From contig NZ_JH980292.1 of NCBI RefSeq assembly GCF_000314005.1, forward strand, positions 4,376,121 to 4,440,120: 64,000 nt of DNA, in the 5' to 3' direction. Source of the stretch: Spirulina subsalsa PCC 9445. Its GTDB lineage: Bacteria > Cyanobacteriota > Cyanobacteriia > Cyanobacteriales > Spirulinaceae. The notes beneath the pieces were generated by a model. The model worked only from the letters and a program-made list of their open reading frames with translations, was not told the DNA's origin and ran no database searches. Made by a program: the position numbers and the translations under genes. The stretch's first letter is position 1. Each line of letters starts with the position of its first letter. Positions 28,134 to 37,786 of the stretch are shown here, piece by piece.

Positions 28134-30020
28134 TTATAGGGTTGGTTCATCTATAGACGGGCCGAAAGCAACCACGCGATCGCGCCCCGTGGCTTTGGCT
28201 TGATAGAGCGCTTGATCGGCCGCACGAATCACCGCCTCCCAAGTCAGACCATGTTGGGGAAAACAGGCCACTCCCAACGATAGAGTAATTTTACCGACAG
28301 TCTGCCCTTGATGCTCGATTTTCAAGGTTTTAATCCCTTGACGAATTTGGTCAGCCCGTTTCTGGGTATTTTCTAGGCTAGCCTCGGGCAAAATCAAGAG
28401 TAATTCTTCCCCGCCATAACGGCAAGCAATATCACTATTGCGGATATTCAGCACTAAAAATTCACTCAGAACTTGTAAAACACGGTCGCCGATCGCATGG
28501 CCATAGGTATCATTAAAATTCTTAAAATGATCCACATCCAACATAATCACCCCCACCGGATAGCCCTTGCGCAGTGCCAGATGGATCTCTCGCCCCAGCG
28601 CTTCTTCTAGATAACGGCGATTATACAAGCCTGTCAAACCATCCCGAATACTCAATTCATGGAGGGTTTCCCGTAACTGTAAATTCGCCAAGGCTAAGGC
28701 AATATTTTCCGCCACAGTTTCGGCTAAATCCTGTTCTGTTTGGTTTAACGATTCCCCGGCGGCGATCTGCCCTTCTAGTAAAAATAACCCCAGTTCTTGG
28801 TTTTGGCTATGGAGGGGAAGATAAAAATACTCCTTGGGCAAGGTTGCCAAGAAACGTTTACAGTCACACAGGCCATTCCTCCGTTGTTGTTGACGCAGCC
28901 AGTTTTGATAACTCAACGCCACCTGTTCAATCACCAAGGCATCTCCCCAATCACTAAACACCCGCACCTGTTCCTGGTCTGAGATTAAAACGCCTCCAGC
29001 CCTTTGGGGAAACAAGGCTTGGACAAAATGACGAATTGCCCCAGCGATCGCACCCCGGGTTAAACTGGCTTGTAGGGCATTGCTCAAATCCCGCAATAAG
29101 GTAATCTCTCGGTTACGCTGTTCTAACTCCATCACCCAGCGTTTTAAGTGATCATGGGCTTGATTTAAGGCTTCCTCGGACTGTTTCCGTTCGGTAATAT
29201 CTTCTACTAAACTGAGGCGATAGAGAGCTTGTCCGTCGTAGTTGCGAATCATGGAAACCGTGACCATTACCCAGAGAACCCCTTGCGTTTTACTACAATA
29301 GCGTTTCTCTAGACGGTAAGATTCACAATTCCCTCGGTTCAACTCTTCCAACCAATAGGCAGTTTTTTCGCGATCTAAGGGATGGGTAATTTCTAGGACA
29401 CTTAACCCGGTTAACTCCTCCTCACCATAACCGACCATCTGACTAAAGCGCCGATTCACCCGAAAAAAACCATGATTTTGGTCAATTAAGGCCATTCCCA
29501 AGGGGCCATCCTCGAAAATTTTGGCATAGCGGGCTTCACTTTCCCGTAAGGCTGCCTCAATATGCTGCCGTTGCTGGATTTCCGCTAAGGCCTGATCCCG
29601 CATTTTCCGGTAAGCTTGGCTTTGATGGGTTAAATCGGTGACATCTTGAATGGCTAAAACGGCATAGAATTCCTGCCCCCCGGCATTGGGGAGGCCTGTC
29701 ACCATCACTTGTTGACTGCGTAATTGATCGGGGCCAAAGGGTACCGGAATTAAGTATTTATGGAGTTGGGCGGAAAAAACTATCGGTGGCCCGCCGTTAA
29801 AAATTTGTTGTAAACGTCCCTGATATTTTGGCTCTCGGAAATGAGAATAATACTGATCAATGGGGAAGCCGATGATTTCGCGGCGAGGAATTTTCGTCCA
29901 ACTTTCGAGGGTTTTGTTCCAAAACACCACGACAAAATCACTACGAAGAACACAAACGCCCTCGGGAATCCGATCAAAGAGATCAAAGTTTAAAGATTCG
30001 GAGAGTTGGGGATTGGTCAT
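28134..30020 (-). CDS. PAS-PAS-GAF-GGDEF diguanylate cyclase
   Basis: A 628-residue soluble protein: PAS about 10-130, PAS/PAC about 160-285, GAF about 310-450, GGDEF about 455-620. The active motif is RYGGEEL, preceded at the usual 5-residue spacing by RNSD, a product-inhibition RxxD site, which the other two GGDEF proteins in this window lack. The ATG overlaps the stop of cheC (ATGA type), so the two are probably translationally coupled. Its GGDEF half resembles that of the next gene, suggesting an old duplication. Confidence 0.92.
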   Translation of the reverse strand: MTNPQLSESLNFDLFDRIPEGVCVLRSDFVVVFWNKTLESWTKIPRREIIGFPIDQYYSHFREPKYQGRLQQIFNGGPPIVFSAQLHKYLIPVPFGPDQLRSQQVMVTGLPNAGGQEFYAVLAIQDVTDLTHQSQAYRKMRDQALAEIQQRQHIEAALRESEARYAKIFEDGPLGMALIDQNHGFFRVNRRFSQMVGYGEEELTGLSVLEITHPLDREKTAYWLEELNRGNCESYRLEKRYCSKTQGVLWVMVTVSMIRNYDGQALYRLSLVEDITERKQSEEALNQAHDHLKRWVMELEQRNREITLLRDLSNALQASLTRGAIAGAIRHFVQALFPQRAGGVLISDQEQVRVFSDWGDALVIEQVALSYQNWLRQQQRRNGLCDCKRFLATLPKEYFYLPLHSQNQELGLFLLEGQIAAGESLNQTEQDLAETVAENIALALANLQLRETLHELSIRDGLTGLYNRRYLEEALGREIHLALRKGYPVGVIMLDVDHFKNFNDTYGHAIGDRVLQVLSEFLVLNIRNSDIACRYGGEELLLILPEASLENTQKRADQIRQGIKTLKIEHQGQTVGKITLSLGVACFPQHGLTWEAVIRAADQALYQAKATGRDRVVAFGPSIDEPTL

Positions 30021-30613
30021 GGAATTTGCAGGGCCTGTAGCAGCGCATTGAGAGAGCCGACCCTAAACACTAGGATAATATTTCCCGTTACTTTTAGTTG
30101 TTGAATCTCAAAGCGGGTTTCTGCTAGTAAAATGGCATCATTGGCGCTCACTTGGTTATACAGTAAATGACTAATTGTATCTTCGAGATAAACGGGGATA
30201 TCATATTCTAGATATTGTTCGAGGGTGTTGGCGATCGCACCCATAACCCCATTAATCACAATATTTCCCACCTCGTTTAAGGTACTGATTTTTAAGGAAT
30301 CTAAATCGGGACCATCTAGGGGTTCTCCGGTTAAAATAGCGACTAGGGCTAGGGCGCTGGTGGTGGGAAAGACCAATTGGGCTACCCCGGCAAAAGAGCC
30401 ATTAAAGCCTAACTGCACGGCTGACATGGGTTCTCCGTCGAGTTCCTGTTGTAGTTTTTCCTGTGCTTCTACAACAGATAGGAGTTGCACATGGGGGATT
30501 TGTAACGCAATATGGGATTGAACCATCTCGTTTAATGTCCCCGCGGCCTGTCCGACTCCAATATTGACTAACTCTTGGAGTGCATCTTGCTGCATCTCGG
30601 TTAACTGAGTCAA
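30017..30613 (-). CDS. cheC: CheC-type chemotaxis phosphatase
   Basis: A 198-residue CheC/CheX/FliY-family protein. Both phosphatase helices are present: ALQELVNIGVGQAAGTL near the N-terminus and STLNEVGNIVINGVMG in the middle, each with the Glu-x2-Asn pattern used to dephosphorylate CheY. It overlaps the CheY-like gene before it and the GGDEF gene after it, so the three are a coupled unit. The likely substrate is the adjacent receiver, which places a CheY-phosphatase switch next to c-di-GMP synthesis. Confidence 0.9.
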   Translation of the reverse strand: MTQLTEMQQDALQELVNIGVGQAAGTLNEMVQSHIALQIPHVQLLSVVEAQEKLQQELDGEPMSAVQLGFNGSFAGVAQLVFPTTSALALVAILTGEPLDGPDLDSLKISTLNEVGNIVINGVMGAIANTLEQYLEYDIPVYLEDTISHLLYNQVSANDAILLAETRFEIQQLKVTGNIILVFRVGSLNALLQALQIP

Positions 30614-30984
30614 GAGTCCCCTCCGTTTATAAGCTGAATATGTTGTAGGATGATTTGTAGCTCTTGGGGTTTGGGGGGTTTATTTAAAACGGCGATCGCA
30701 CCCAAATTCAAGCAACGTTCCCGTGAGGTATCCTGAATATCTGCCGTCACCACCACCACGGGCAGGCGTATCCCTTGATTCTGCAAGGCTTCTAAGACCT
30801 CATAGCCATTCATTTCGGGCATTAATAAATCTAAAAATAAACAATCCGGTTCGTGGTTTTCCAGCATCTCTAGGCAATGTTTGCCGTTGGTGGCCTCGAT
30901 GACCTCATGACCTTCTTTCTCTAAAGCCCGTCTTAACATAGTTCGAGAGAAACTCGCATCCTCTGCCAGCAGTATTAACCCCAC
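30610..30984 (-). CDS. CheY-like response regulator
   Basis: A 124-residue receiver. Acidic residues in LLAEDASF, phosphoacceptor Asp in LFLDLLMPE, Lys in VLNKPPKP. The start is GTG at 30984 with AAGGAGAA at the right distance. First gene of the CheY-CheC-GGDEF-GGDEF run, with overlapping stop/start to cheC. With no kinase in the run, the phosphate must come from elsewhere, for instance a CheA. Confidence 0.9.
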   Translation of the reverse strand: MGLILLAEDASFSRTMLRRALEKEGHEVIEATNGKHCLEMLENHEPDCLFLDLLMPEMNGYEVLEALQNQGIRLPVVVVTADIQDTSRERCLNLGAIAVLNKPPKPQELQIILQHIQLINGGDS

Positions 30985-31143
30985 AATTGATTCTCCTTAT
31001 GCTGATATCGTCGCTTCTCCTATTTTAGGATTTGGCGGGATGAAAGAACGAAGAATCTTTGACCCTCCCCAATCTCAAGAGATGGGGATTCAGCAGGAGT
31101 CTAATATTGAAATTGTACAAGCGTATTAAATACTGGGGAGCAT

Positions 31144-31350
31144 CTAATTCAATTTTAACGAATTCACGGGAACATCATCCCACGATTCAACCGTTCTCAT
31201 CTGGACAATCCAGCCTTGAGATTTTTGTTCGGGTGTTAGATTTTCTTCAAAGGATTTATAACACTCTTGGGCAGTCATTTCATCACAACTGGCAATACAA
31301 GCGTGAATCATACCAGAGGGGTCAAGTTGTTCGTTAATCCAAATGGTCAT
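31144..31350 (-). CDS. Small conserved-looking protein, unknown function
   Basis: A 68-residue soluble protein starting MTIWINEQLDPSGMIHAC, with a central CDEMTAQECYKSFEENLTPEQ region. GAGGAAAG lies about eight bases upstream of the ATG at 31350; a longer frame would start at 31368 but without that support. No signal peptide or known motif. Single-gene unit between the CheY operon and an epimerase gene. I recall similar short proteins in other cyanobacteria, but no function. Confidence 0.7.
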   Translation of the reverse strand: MTIWINEQLDPSGMIHACIASCDEMTAQECYKSFEENLTPEQKSQGWIVQMRTVESWDDVPVNSLKLN

Positions 31351-31544
31351 AGCTGTCACTTTCCTCAATTTCTAGGGGTTAGTATAGCGCGAATCGGTGA
31401 TTGATATTGTCATCCATAGCTCGTCTGAGTGAGACATGAACTCTGGGCTATTGTCTTATCTGGATTCCAGCCGAGCCGTTTTTGCACGACTCAGATAGGT
31501 TGGCTATAGATAGGAATTTTAAAAAATCACAAAATTCTCTTTTT

Positions 31545-32483
31545 TTAATGGGAGAGGACTTCTTTTAAGGCTTTGTCAACGGTGGAATATTCATAAACAA
31601 ACCCTGTTTTTATTGTGGCTTTTGGTAACACTTGTTGCCCTTCTAAAACCACAATAGCCCCATCCCCTAACAGGGCTTCTAAAACGAAACTGGGAACGGG
31701 CAACCAAGAGGGTCGATTCATCAATTGTCCGAGGGTATCGCATAGGGTTTTCATCCGCACTGGATTAGGGGCTGTGGCGTTATAGATTCCGGCAAAATCG
31801 GGCTGTTTTAAGGCGGTTATAATCAGGTTGATTAAATCTTCTCGGTGAATCCAAGAAAACCATTGTTTCCCGGAACCAATGGGACCCCCTGCGAAGAGTT
31901 TAAAGGGGGGAATCATTTTGGCGATCGCACCCCCATTCCCTAACACGATGCCAAAGCGCAAAATCACGAGACGCACCCCGCTTTTTTTCACCTGTTCTGC
32001 TTCCGTTTCCCACGCTTGACAGACCTGAGCGAGAAAATCGTTTCCGGGGGTGCTAGTCTCTTCAAAGATGGCCGTTTCGCTGGTTCCATAGTACCCAATG
32101 GCTGAAGGATTAATTAAAACGGCGGGTTTGGGATGGGCTTGGGCGATCGCCTCTACAATCATGCGAGTCCCCAATTGCCGACTCTCAAAGATGTTCTGTT
32201 TGCGTTCTTGAGTCCAGCGTCCCTCTGCAATAGACTCCCCGGCTAAATTAATTACGGCATCACACCCAGAAATAGTTTGTTGCCAGTCTCCCGACTGGGT
32301 AGGGGTGTAAGGCACAATCTTCAACTGGGGGAAAACTTGGGGAGGGAACACTCGTTTAGCGCGGTTTTCATCCCGGGTCAACAACAGGATAGAATGACCT
32401 TCACTGTGTAGTTTTTCCACTAAACGAGTCCCCACAAATCCCGTCCCACCTGTGACCGCAATTTTTAGTTTTTGTTCCGTCAT
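31545..32483 (-). CDS. TIGR01777-type NAD-dependent epimerase/dehydratase (SDR family)
   Basis: About 312 residues. Rossmann motif [12 protein letters not shown] at the N-terminus, [13 protein letters not shown] (the family's signature), GYYGTS with the Tyr, and the C-terminal [15 protein letters not shown] segment with [10 protein letters not shown]. This subfamily (YfcH-like; plant homologues affect cell division) has no firm substrate. ATG 32483 is preferred over a GTG four codons upstream. Confidence 0.9.
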   Translation of the reverse strand: MTEQKLKIAVTGGTGFVGTRLVEKLHSEGHSILLLTRDENRAKRVFPPQVFPQLKIVPYTPTQSGDWQQTISGCDAVINLAGESIAEGRWTQERKQNIFESRQLGTRMIVEAIAQAHPKPAVLINPSAIGYYGTSETAIFEETSTPGNDFLAQVCQAWETEAEQVKKSGVRLVILRFGIVLGNGGAIAKMIPPFKLFAGGPIGSGKQWFSWIHREDLINLIITALKQPDFAGIYNATAPNPVRMKTLCDTLGQLMNRPSWLPVPSFVLEALLGDGAIVVLEGQQVLPKATIKTGFVYEYSTVDKALKEVLSH

Positions 32484-32574
32484 GACTCCACTCACACCAC
32501 AGTTTAATTGAATTGGATTTTTTCTAATTTTAAGGCTTGCTCATCATTACAAGTTTTAGAAAAAATCGGGGGGG

Positions 32575-32940
32575 TTAGCTATCTTGATAGCCCATGCCAT
32601 TGGCTTCGGCGTAACGGTGCATAAAGCGCATAAACCGTTCCCAATGGTCATCTTCATGAATTTCAAATTGACATTCTACTCCATGCAAATCGTCGCCGTC
32701 ATCTCCCCCAAAACGGATTTTCAGGGAGGAAGGGGTCACTTGAATTTCCCCCTCTTGATCAATGAGATGCAACGCCCCTTTCGATTGGCGAGTGTAACTA
32801 TTCACTAATTCCAAGGCGCGTAAATTTTCAAAGATCATCAAAACGTTGCGAATGCCCGAAGTTTTCCCCCGGCGCAGTCGCACGTCGGTTAATTCTTCTG
32901 GAAGACCAGAAAGAAACTCAATGGTGGGTTTAGTAGACAT
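32575..32940 (-). CDS. psb28: Photosystem II assembly factor, Psb28 family
   Basis: About 121 residues. The C-terminus HWERFMRFMHRYAEANGMGY is the Psb28 signature, preceded by a GALHLIDQEGEIQV strand and VRLRRGKTSG. Psb28 proteins bind assembling photosystem II on the thylakoid stroma/cytoplasm side. Details such as MIFENLRAL and the GGDDGDDL segment make me favour the Psb28-2 type over the main Psb28, but I could not align them. I took ATG 32940 as start; the longer frame from 32970 adds ten unconserved residues. Confidence 0.82.
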   Translation of the reverse strand: MSTKPTIEFLSGLPEELTDVRLRRGKTSGIRNVLMIFENLRALELVNSYTRQSKGALHLIDQEGEIQVTPSSLKIRFGGDDGDDLHGVECQFEIHEDDHWERFMRFMHRYAEANGMGYQDS

Positions 32941-33046
32941 TTGGATTAAAAAATAAAGGGGTAAATCCAAATTGATAATTGATAATTAAAAGCGACCCAT
33001 TACCCCTGAGTTATAATTCAGAATTTAGTCCCAGACTTTGGCTCAA

Positions 33047-33160
33047 TTAATCAGCCGCTTTGCCTTGAATTTTCAGGATGAGAAATCCCAGAGATAACCC
33101 CACTAAAATCAGGGTGGAAGATAGGACAACAGCGTTAAACAAAATGTCGTTAGCGGTCAT
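33047..33160 (-). CDS. petM: Cytochrome b6f complex subunit PetM
   Basis: A 37-residue single-pass membrane peptide, MTANDILFN then a hydrophobic helix ending LGFLILKIQGKAAD. This matches PetM (subunit VII) of the thylakoid cytochrome b6f complex in length and motif. AAGGAG lies eight bases upstream of the ATG at 33160. A frame open from 33250 exists, but its first 30 residues have no resemblance to PetM. Confidence 0.9.
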   Translation of the reverse strand: MTANDILFNAVVLSSTLILVGLSLGFLILKIQGKAAD

Positions 33161-33270
33161 TAAAAATGCTCCTTTTATTGTGATATAATGGGATGATAAA
33201 GCAAGACGACTGAGCCATCTATCCTTTATTATAAAGCACTGAAGTCTCAAAAAAAATCCCCGGTTGAGTT

Positions 33271-34353
33271 ATGATCTCATCTTCCTCATGCCGTCCTGCC
33301 TTAGCCGTTACTATGGGGGATCCGGCCAGTATTGGACCCGAGGTAGTGCTAAAAGCCCTCACAGACCCCTCCTTAACGGAAAAATGTACAATCACCCTTG
33401 TGGGGAGTCGTCGGCTGTTTCAGCAGGCTTATCAGCAGTTGCGAGGCTTGGGACTGGAAACCATTGCCAATCCTGAAGCATTTCCGATGATTGATTTATC
33501 TGTGGCGGAGACTCAGATTGAACAGGGGGTGGGGAGTGCAGCGAGTGGGAAAGCGAGTTTTATTTATTTAAAAGAGGCGATCGCCCAGACTCTCACCGGA
33601 CGCTTTCAAGGCATCGTCACAGCCCCCATTGCGAAATCCCTCTGGCAAGCCGCAGGCTATAATTATCCCGGACAAACCGAGGTTTTAGCCCAAGGTGCAG
33701 GGGTGGATCGCTATGGGATGTTATTTGTAGCGCGATCGCCTTATACTCAATGGCAACTGATCACCCTCCTAGCCACCACCCACATTCCCCTCCGTCACGT
33801 TCCCGACGCCCTCACCCCAGAATTACTCAGCGAAAAACTCGATTTACTCATCCACTGTTTACAAACAGACTTCGGCATTCATGCCCCTAAAATTGTCATT
33901 TCTGGTTTAAATCCCCACAGTGGCGAACAGGGAAAACTCGGCACAGAAGAACGGGATATTTTAATCCCTTGGTTAGAACAAGAACGGCTCAAATATCCTA
34001 ACCTTTCCCTGATTGGCTTAGTCCCACCCGATACCCTGTGGATTCATCCCGCAAAAGCTTGGTACGGTCATGTAGATAAGACCAATCTAGAGTTCAACAT
34101 CCCTCAACAAAACACCCTGTTAGCAGACGGCTACTTAGCATTGTATCATGATCAAGGGTTAATTCCCGTTAAACTAATGGCTTTTGAACAAGCCATTAAT
34201 ACAACCATTGGTTTACCCTTTATTCGCACCTCCCCCGATCATGGAACGGCCTTTGACATTGCCGGAAAAGGAATCGCTAATGCAGCCAGCATGAAAGCCG
34301 CCATTGAATTAGCGGCTGAATTAGCTACGTTTAGGCAATTGAGTAATTTTTAA
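33271..34353 (+). CDS. pdxA: 4-hydroxythreonine-4-phosphate dehydrogenase
   Basis: A 360-residue enzyme of pyridoxal-phosphate synthesis, oxidising 4-phosphohydroxy-threonine with NAD(P). Motifs: [11 protein letters not shown] near the start, [29 protein letters not shown] (metal His), [18 protein letters not shown] and the terminal [14 protein letters not shown]. Full length. Divergent from petM with about 110 bp between them. Confidence 0.95.
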   Translation: MISSSSCRPALAVTMGDPASIGPEVVLKALTDPSLTEKCTITLVGSRRLFQQAYQQLRGLGLETIANPEAFPMIDLSVAETQIEQGVGSAASGKASFIYLKEAIAQTLTGRFQGIVTAPIAKSLWQAAGYNYPGQTEVLAQGAGVDRYGMLFVARSPYTQWQLITLLATTHIPLRHVPDALTPELLSEKLDLLIHCLQTDFGIHAPKIVISGLNPHSGEQGKLGTEERDILIPWLEQERLKYPNLSLIGLVPPDTLWIHPAKAWYGHVDKTNLEFNIPQQNTLLADGYLALYHDQGLIPVKLMAFEQAINTTIGLPFIRTSPDHGTAFDIAGKGIANAASMKAAIELAAELATFRQLSNF

Positions 34354-34377
34354 TTACTACTATTTAATAAGTAGTCC

Positions 34378-34719
34378 TTAAGTCTCCCATAAAGACTCTA
34401 ACTCAACCCTTAAAATATTAACATTGGCGACCCGACCAATGACCAAACTCTCTTGACCTGCGCGATGTAATTCCTCTTGCCAAAAACGGATACTATCCTC
34501 ATGTTTGAGCCAAAAATTAACAATGGTACTCAGCATTTGATCCCATTCCCAAGCCCATTTATCTGGCATCTGTTCAGCCGACTGTAAAAAACCATCTAAT
34601 GTGCAATCTAAACTCCCTAGATACGCTTTCCCTCCTTGTAACGGGTGGGGATTCTGTTCTTGGTAGTGGAAGAACGTCAGGACGGAAGAAACGCCAAGAA
34701 TATCAAATGTATAGGACAT
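34378..34719 (-). CDS. Conserved hypothetical protein
   Basis: A 113-residue soluble protein (MSYTFDILGVSSVLTFFHYQ) with an acidic, Trp-rich middle (DKWAWEWDQMLSTIVNFWLKHED). No signal, membrane segment or recognised motif. It starts at an ATG without a strong Shine-Dalgarno. It ends 24 bp from the convergent pdxA stop. Codon use is like its neighbours. I do not recognise the family. Confidence 0.7.
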   Translation of the reverse strand: MSYTFDILGVSSVLTFFHYQEQNPHPLQGGKAYLGSLDCTLDGFLQSAEQMPDKWAWEWDQMLSTIVNFWLKHEDSIRFWQEELHRAGQESLVIGRVANVNILRVELESLWET

Positions 34720-34993
34720 AGCTTCTGGTTTATCGTAAAAACTGCGGTTAAATTGGGGATGCAGCTTCGGGTTCTGGGGTGTGATTCCTGTATTAGCCTT
34801 GGCTAATGCACTATTTGGCTAATGCACTATACGGATCACACTTCTCTGGTTTGCCTTTGATTTTTGATGGATTTTAGACTATCCTCCCCCTGATGTTAAC
34901 CCACTTTGCCTACTTAAGACCATTTTTAAAGGTTTTTTAACAGATTAACCTTAAAACCCTCAGTAAGTTTTCGGCTTCTGTCGTTAGGGGGGG
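34720..34993. other. Intergenic region with a short direct repeat
   Basis: GGCTAATGCACTAT is repeated in tandem at about 34800-34831. Further on, TTTTTAAAGG and CCTTAAAA-like arms at about 34922-34960 may act as a weak terminator for the pentapeptide gene. No coding potential. Confidence 0.4.
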
Positions 34994-35983
34994 TTAACCC
35001 CTCAACTGTCCATCTGGCATAGTAGTTTGTCCAAAAATCGCTTGTTGTTGTTGGGTATCCTCAAAAATGCTCCCCCGTAAGTTTGCCCCGGTTAAATTTG
35101 TTCCCTCCAACAGGGCTCCCGTTAAATCTACCCCCCACAAGTAGGCATCCCGCAGGGTAGCCCGTGTTAAATTAGTCGCCGTCAAATTGGCTTGATTTAA
35201 ATTGGCTCCGGTTAAATTAACCTCAGACAACAGCGCTCCTTGCAAATCGGCTTTACTTAAATCAGCCTCAGCCAGTTCAGCCTTGCGTAAATTAGCTTGC
35301 CGTAAGGTCGCCCCGTGGAGTTTGGCCTTTGTCAGAATCGCTGCTCTCAACTGTGCCTCGCTCAAATTCGCCACGGTTAAGTTGGCCTCGCTCAAATTGG
35401 CCCCACTCAGTTTAGCTCCGCTAAGATCCACCCCATCTAAATCAACCCCTTGGAGATCCACTGCATTCATATAAGCTGCACTCAGTTTCACCCCGTTGAG
35501 GATGGCTCCGCGAAAATTAGCCCCACTCAAACGAGCGCCGGATAGGTTTGCCCAACTAAAATTCACATCTGACAAATTCGCCCAACGGAAATTAATGCCC
35601 TGTAAATTAGCTCCACACAAGTTAACGCCTTGTAAGTGGGCTAACTGTAAATTGACATAGCTCAGTGTAGCGCCGCTTAATTTTGCCTCTTTGAGTAAGG
35701 ATTTGACGAAATAAGCCCCAGATAAATTGGCTTTTGTTAAATCAGCCCGGCACAAATCCGCCTGTGTTACTTTCGCCCAACTGAAGTCTACCCGATATAA
35801 AAAAGCGCCATTTAAATTAGCTCGGCTTAAATTGGCTCGTTTGAAGTTGGCGGCTCCTAAGTAGGCTCCTGCTAGATTAATCCCCTCTAACTTGGTGCCA
35901 GATAAATCAACACCCATTAAGTTAACGCCTGAGAAATCTCGTTCTCCGTTCTTGTAGCGGGTGAGTAGTTCATGAACGTCCAT
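34994..35983 (-). CDS. Pentapeptide-repeat protein
   Basis: A 329-residue protein made almost wholly of A(D/N)LxG-type pentapeptides, such as GANLQGINFRWANLSDVNFS, from about residue 16 to 315. This folds as a right-handed quadrilateral beta helix. No signal peptide or extra domain is visible, so it is probably cytoplasmic. Such proteins are abundant in cyanobacteria and mostly of unknown role; some mimic DNA. It starts 27 bp after the FAD oxidase stop, so the two are probably one operon. Confidence 0.9.
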   Translation of the reverse strand: MDVHELLTRYKNGERDFSGVNLMGVDLSGTKLEGINLAGAYLGAANFKRANLSRANLNGAFLYRVDFSWAKVTQADLCRADLTKANLSGAYFVKSLLKEAKLSGATLSYVNLQLAHLQGVNLCGANLQGINFRWANLSDVNFSWANLSGARLSGANFRGAILNGVKLSAAYMNAVDLQGVDLDGVDLSGAKLSGANLSEANLTVANLSEAQLRAAILTKAKLHGATLRQANLRKAELAEADLSKADLQGALLSEVNLTGANLNQANLTATNLTRATLRDAYLWGVDLTGALLEGTNLTGANLRGSIFEDTQQQQAIFGQTTMPDGQLRG

Positions 35984-36010
35984 TGGCCATTCCCACCATT
36001 AGTTAAATTT

Positions 36011-37351
36011 CTAGTTAAATTTCTCTTCCCATGCGCGCATTTTACCGGGATTGAGTAAGCCGTAGGGGTCAACTTGTTCTTTAAAGGCAAGTTGTAGGGG
36101 GTCAATCACCTTGCGGCCGCCGTCTTCGAGGATGTAGGTGTGGGGATTGGCGATCGCACACCCTTGAGCCTCATGATACTCAATAATCTCTCCTAGACGC
36201 TCTGGGGTGGTATAGCGGACTAATTGTAATCCGGCCGCAATAGCGCGACCTTCGACCCGTAAAAATTCTAAGTGAATCATCACCTCATCTCCAAAATGCT
36301 CATACATCGCCGCGACGCGCTCTAAATCGAAATAAAAGGTCTGTAAATAGGTTAAGGAGGGGTCAACAGCGCGGGCGTGGAGGGTGGTATGGTTCCAGGT
36401 GAATTCGGCTAAACTGATGCCTTTTTGGGCTTCCTGGGCGGTTTTCTGATAGGTAATGGTGCCGCCATAGTCTTGGACTAAAGCTTGTAAGGGTTCTAAG
36501 GAGGATTCCGCTACCATTAATAAAGCACAGGACTGACCGGGGGGAATAAACCCTTGTAGGGCGGTGAAATAGCTCCCAATGGGGTCCGCACAAACGGAGA
36601 CTAACTTTTTCACGAAACCATCCCCATCACTGAGGGCTTGACCAAACCGGGCGGCCGTGAGAAAGTCCCCAAAAGTGACAATGACTTCCGCCCAAGGATA
36701 AGCGGGAGCGAGGGGAATTTCCAGTTGGGTGATAATGCCATTGGTTCCATAGGCATGGTTGACAGATTGTACTTCATCTCCCCGTAGGGTGAGAATTTGG
36801 GGGTGATCTTCGAGGGTGACAACTCGGGCGCTGTAGACATTACCGCGATCGCGCAGTTGTCCATAATTAATCGACCCAATGCCCCCACTTCCGCCTCCAA
36901 TAAACCCCCCGAGGGTGGCCGTGCGGTAAGTAGAGGGATACATCCGCAACTCCCAACCTTGTAAGCGGGCTTGTTTATCAAAGGCCGCCATTTTAACCCC
37001 CACTTCCACAGCCGCCACCCCGTCTTTAATCCAGAGAATTTGGTCTAGGCGGCTGGTATCTAAGACTATCCCGCCCATGAGGGGGATACATTGCCCATAA
37101 TTCCCGGTTCCAGCCCCCCGCACCGTTAGGGGGATTTTATGGCGCACGCAGACTTGAGCCACTTGTTGCACTTGTGCCTCATTCACGGGACGCACCACTA
37201 AATCCGCCCGTTTATCAGCCAGTTGAGGCTGCAAAATGGGGCTGAAGTGGTAGTAGTCTAGGGAAAGTTTGGTCAGTTGTTGGGAATCGGTGATGGTTTC
37301 AATACCCGTTAATTCTGCGTGAATCGCTTGCCAGTCGAAGGAGAGGGTCAT
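36011..37351 (-). CDS. FAD-linked oxidoreductase (GlcD / FAD-binding PCMH type)
   Basis: A 446-residue flavoenzyme. FAD-binding domain with RGAGTGNYGQCIPL and GGFIGGGSGGIGSI (pyrophosphate-binding region), then a C-terminal oxidase domain ending GLLNPGKMRAWEEKFN. The family includes glycolate and lactate dehydrogenases and other 2-hydroxy-acid oxidases; the substrate cannot be given. No Fe-S motif or transmembrane segment. It leads the pentapeptide gene. Confidence 0.88.
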   Translation of the reverse strand: MTLSFDWQAIHAELTGIETITDSQQLTKLSLDYYHFSPILQPQLADKRADLVVRPVNEAQVQQVAQVCVRHKIPLTVRGAGTGNYGQCIPLMGGIVLDTSRLDQILWIKDGVAAVEVGVKMAAFDKQARLQGWELRMYPSTYRTATLGGFIGGGSGGIGSINYGQLRDRGNVYSARVVTLEDHPQILTLRGDEVQSVNHAYGTNGIITQLEIPLAPAYPWAEVIVTFGDFLTAARFGQALSDGDGFVKKLVSVCADPIGSYFTALQGFIPPGQSCALLMVAESSLEPLQALVQDYGGTITYQKTAQEAQKGISLAEFTWNHTTLHARAVDPSLTYLQTFYFDLERVAAMYEHFGDEVMIHLEFLRVEGRAIAAGLQLVRYTTPERLGEIIEYHEAQGCAIANPHTYILEDGGRKVIDPLQLAFKEQVDPYGLLNPGKMRAWEEKFN

Positions 37352-37510
37352 AGGTCAATCCCGGACTTACCATAATTTAGCAGGACTCAGTTGACACTCC
37401 CACCGTTAATTGCTGATGCCATCTAACGGAGGATTGTTGTTTCTTTCCAGCCCACATTACGGGTTACTGTTACAACAAGTGTACCACTAGAGAGATTACG
37501 ATGGCAAGGA

Positions 37511-37609
37511 GTGACATCCTCCCGACACCGACCCTAGGGGTACGGTGCGGGCTTCCCCATATTACTATGAGGCTTTCCTGCTTCTACGGGAGGCTGAGGC
37601 TAGAGTCCT
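37511..37609 (-). mobile_element. Solo IS200/IS605-type right end, copy B (candidate omega-RNA scaffold)
   Basis: On the minus strand it reads GCCTCCCGTAGAAGCAGGAA, later AAGCCCGCACCGTACCCC, then TAGGGTCGGTGTCGGGAGGA and TGTCAC at the boundary, nearly identical to copies A and C. The sequence beyond the boundary is TCCTTGCCATCGTAATC. No tnpB remains next to it. The 5' part differs from A and C, so the copy is truncated or diverged there. Confidence 0.65.
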
Positions 37610-37786
37610 TCGTTCGCTCAAAAGACCATCTGTTCAATCTATTGGTTCTAACGGAAGTTCTCTTTTGACATTTTAGGAATCTCCGCCAGTTACCCCGCGC
37701 TCTCCCGTTGGCGCAGCCTGCCTGTAGGGCTTAGAGGACTGTCGAAAGGAAATCCCATAGGCTAGGGAGTACAGCGTATCGCTGCC
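37610..37786. other. Repeat-like intergenic stretch
   Basis: Contains palindromic GGCGC-rich sequence (GCGCTCTCCCGTTGGCGC and CCTGCCTGTAGGGC) of the kind seen in cyanobacterial interspersed repeats. It may be further remnant of the transposon next to it, but no protein similarity was seen in any frame. Confidence 0.4.

Noticed and set aside
31059-31337. 92-codon plus-strand frame
   Set aside because: It is antisense to the 68-residue gene at 31144-31350, which has a good ribosome-binding site.
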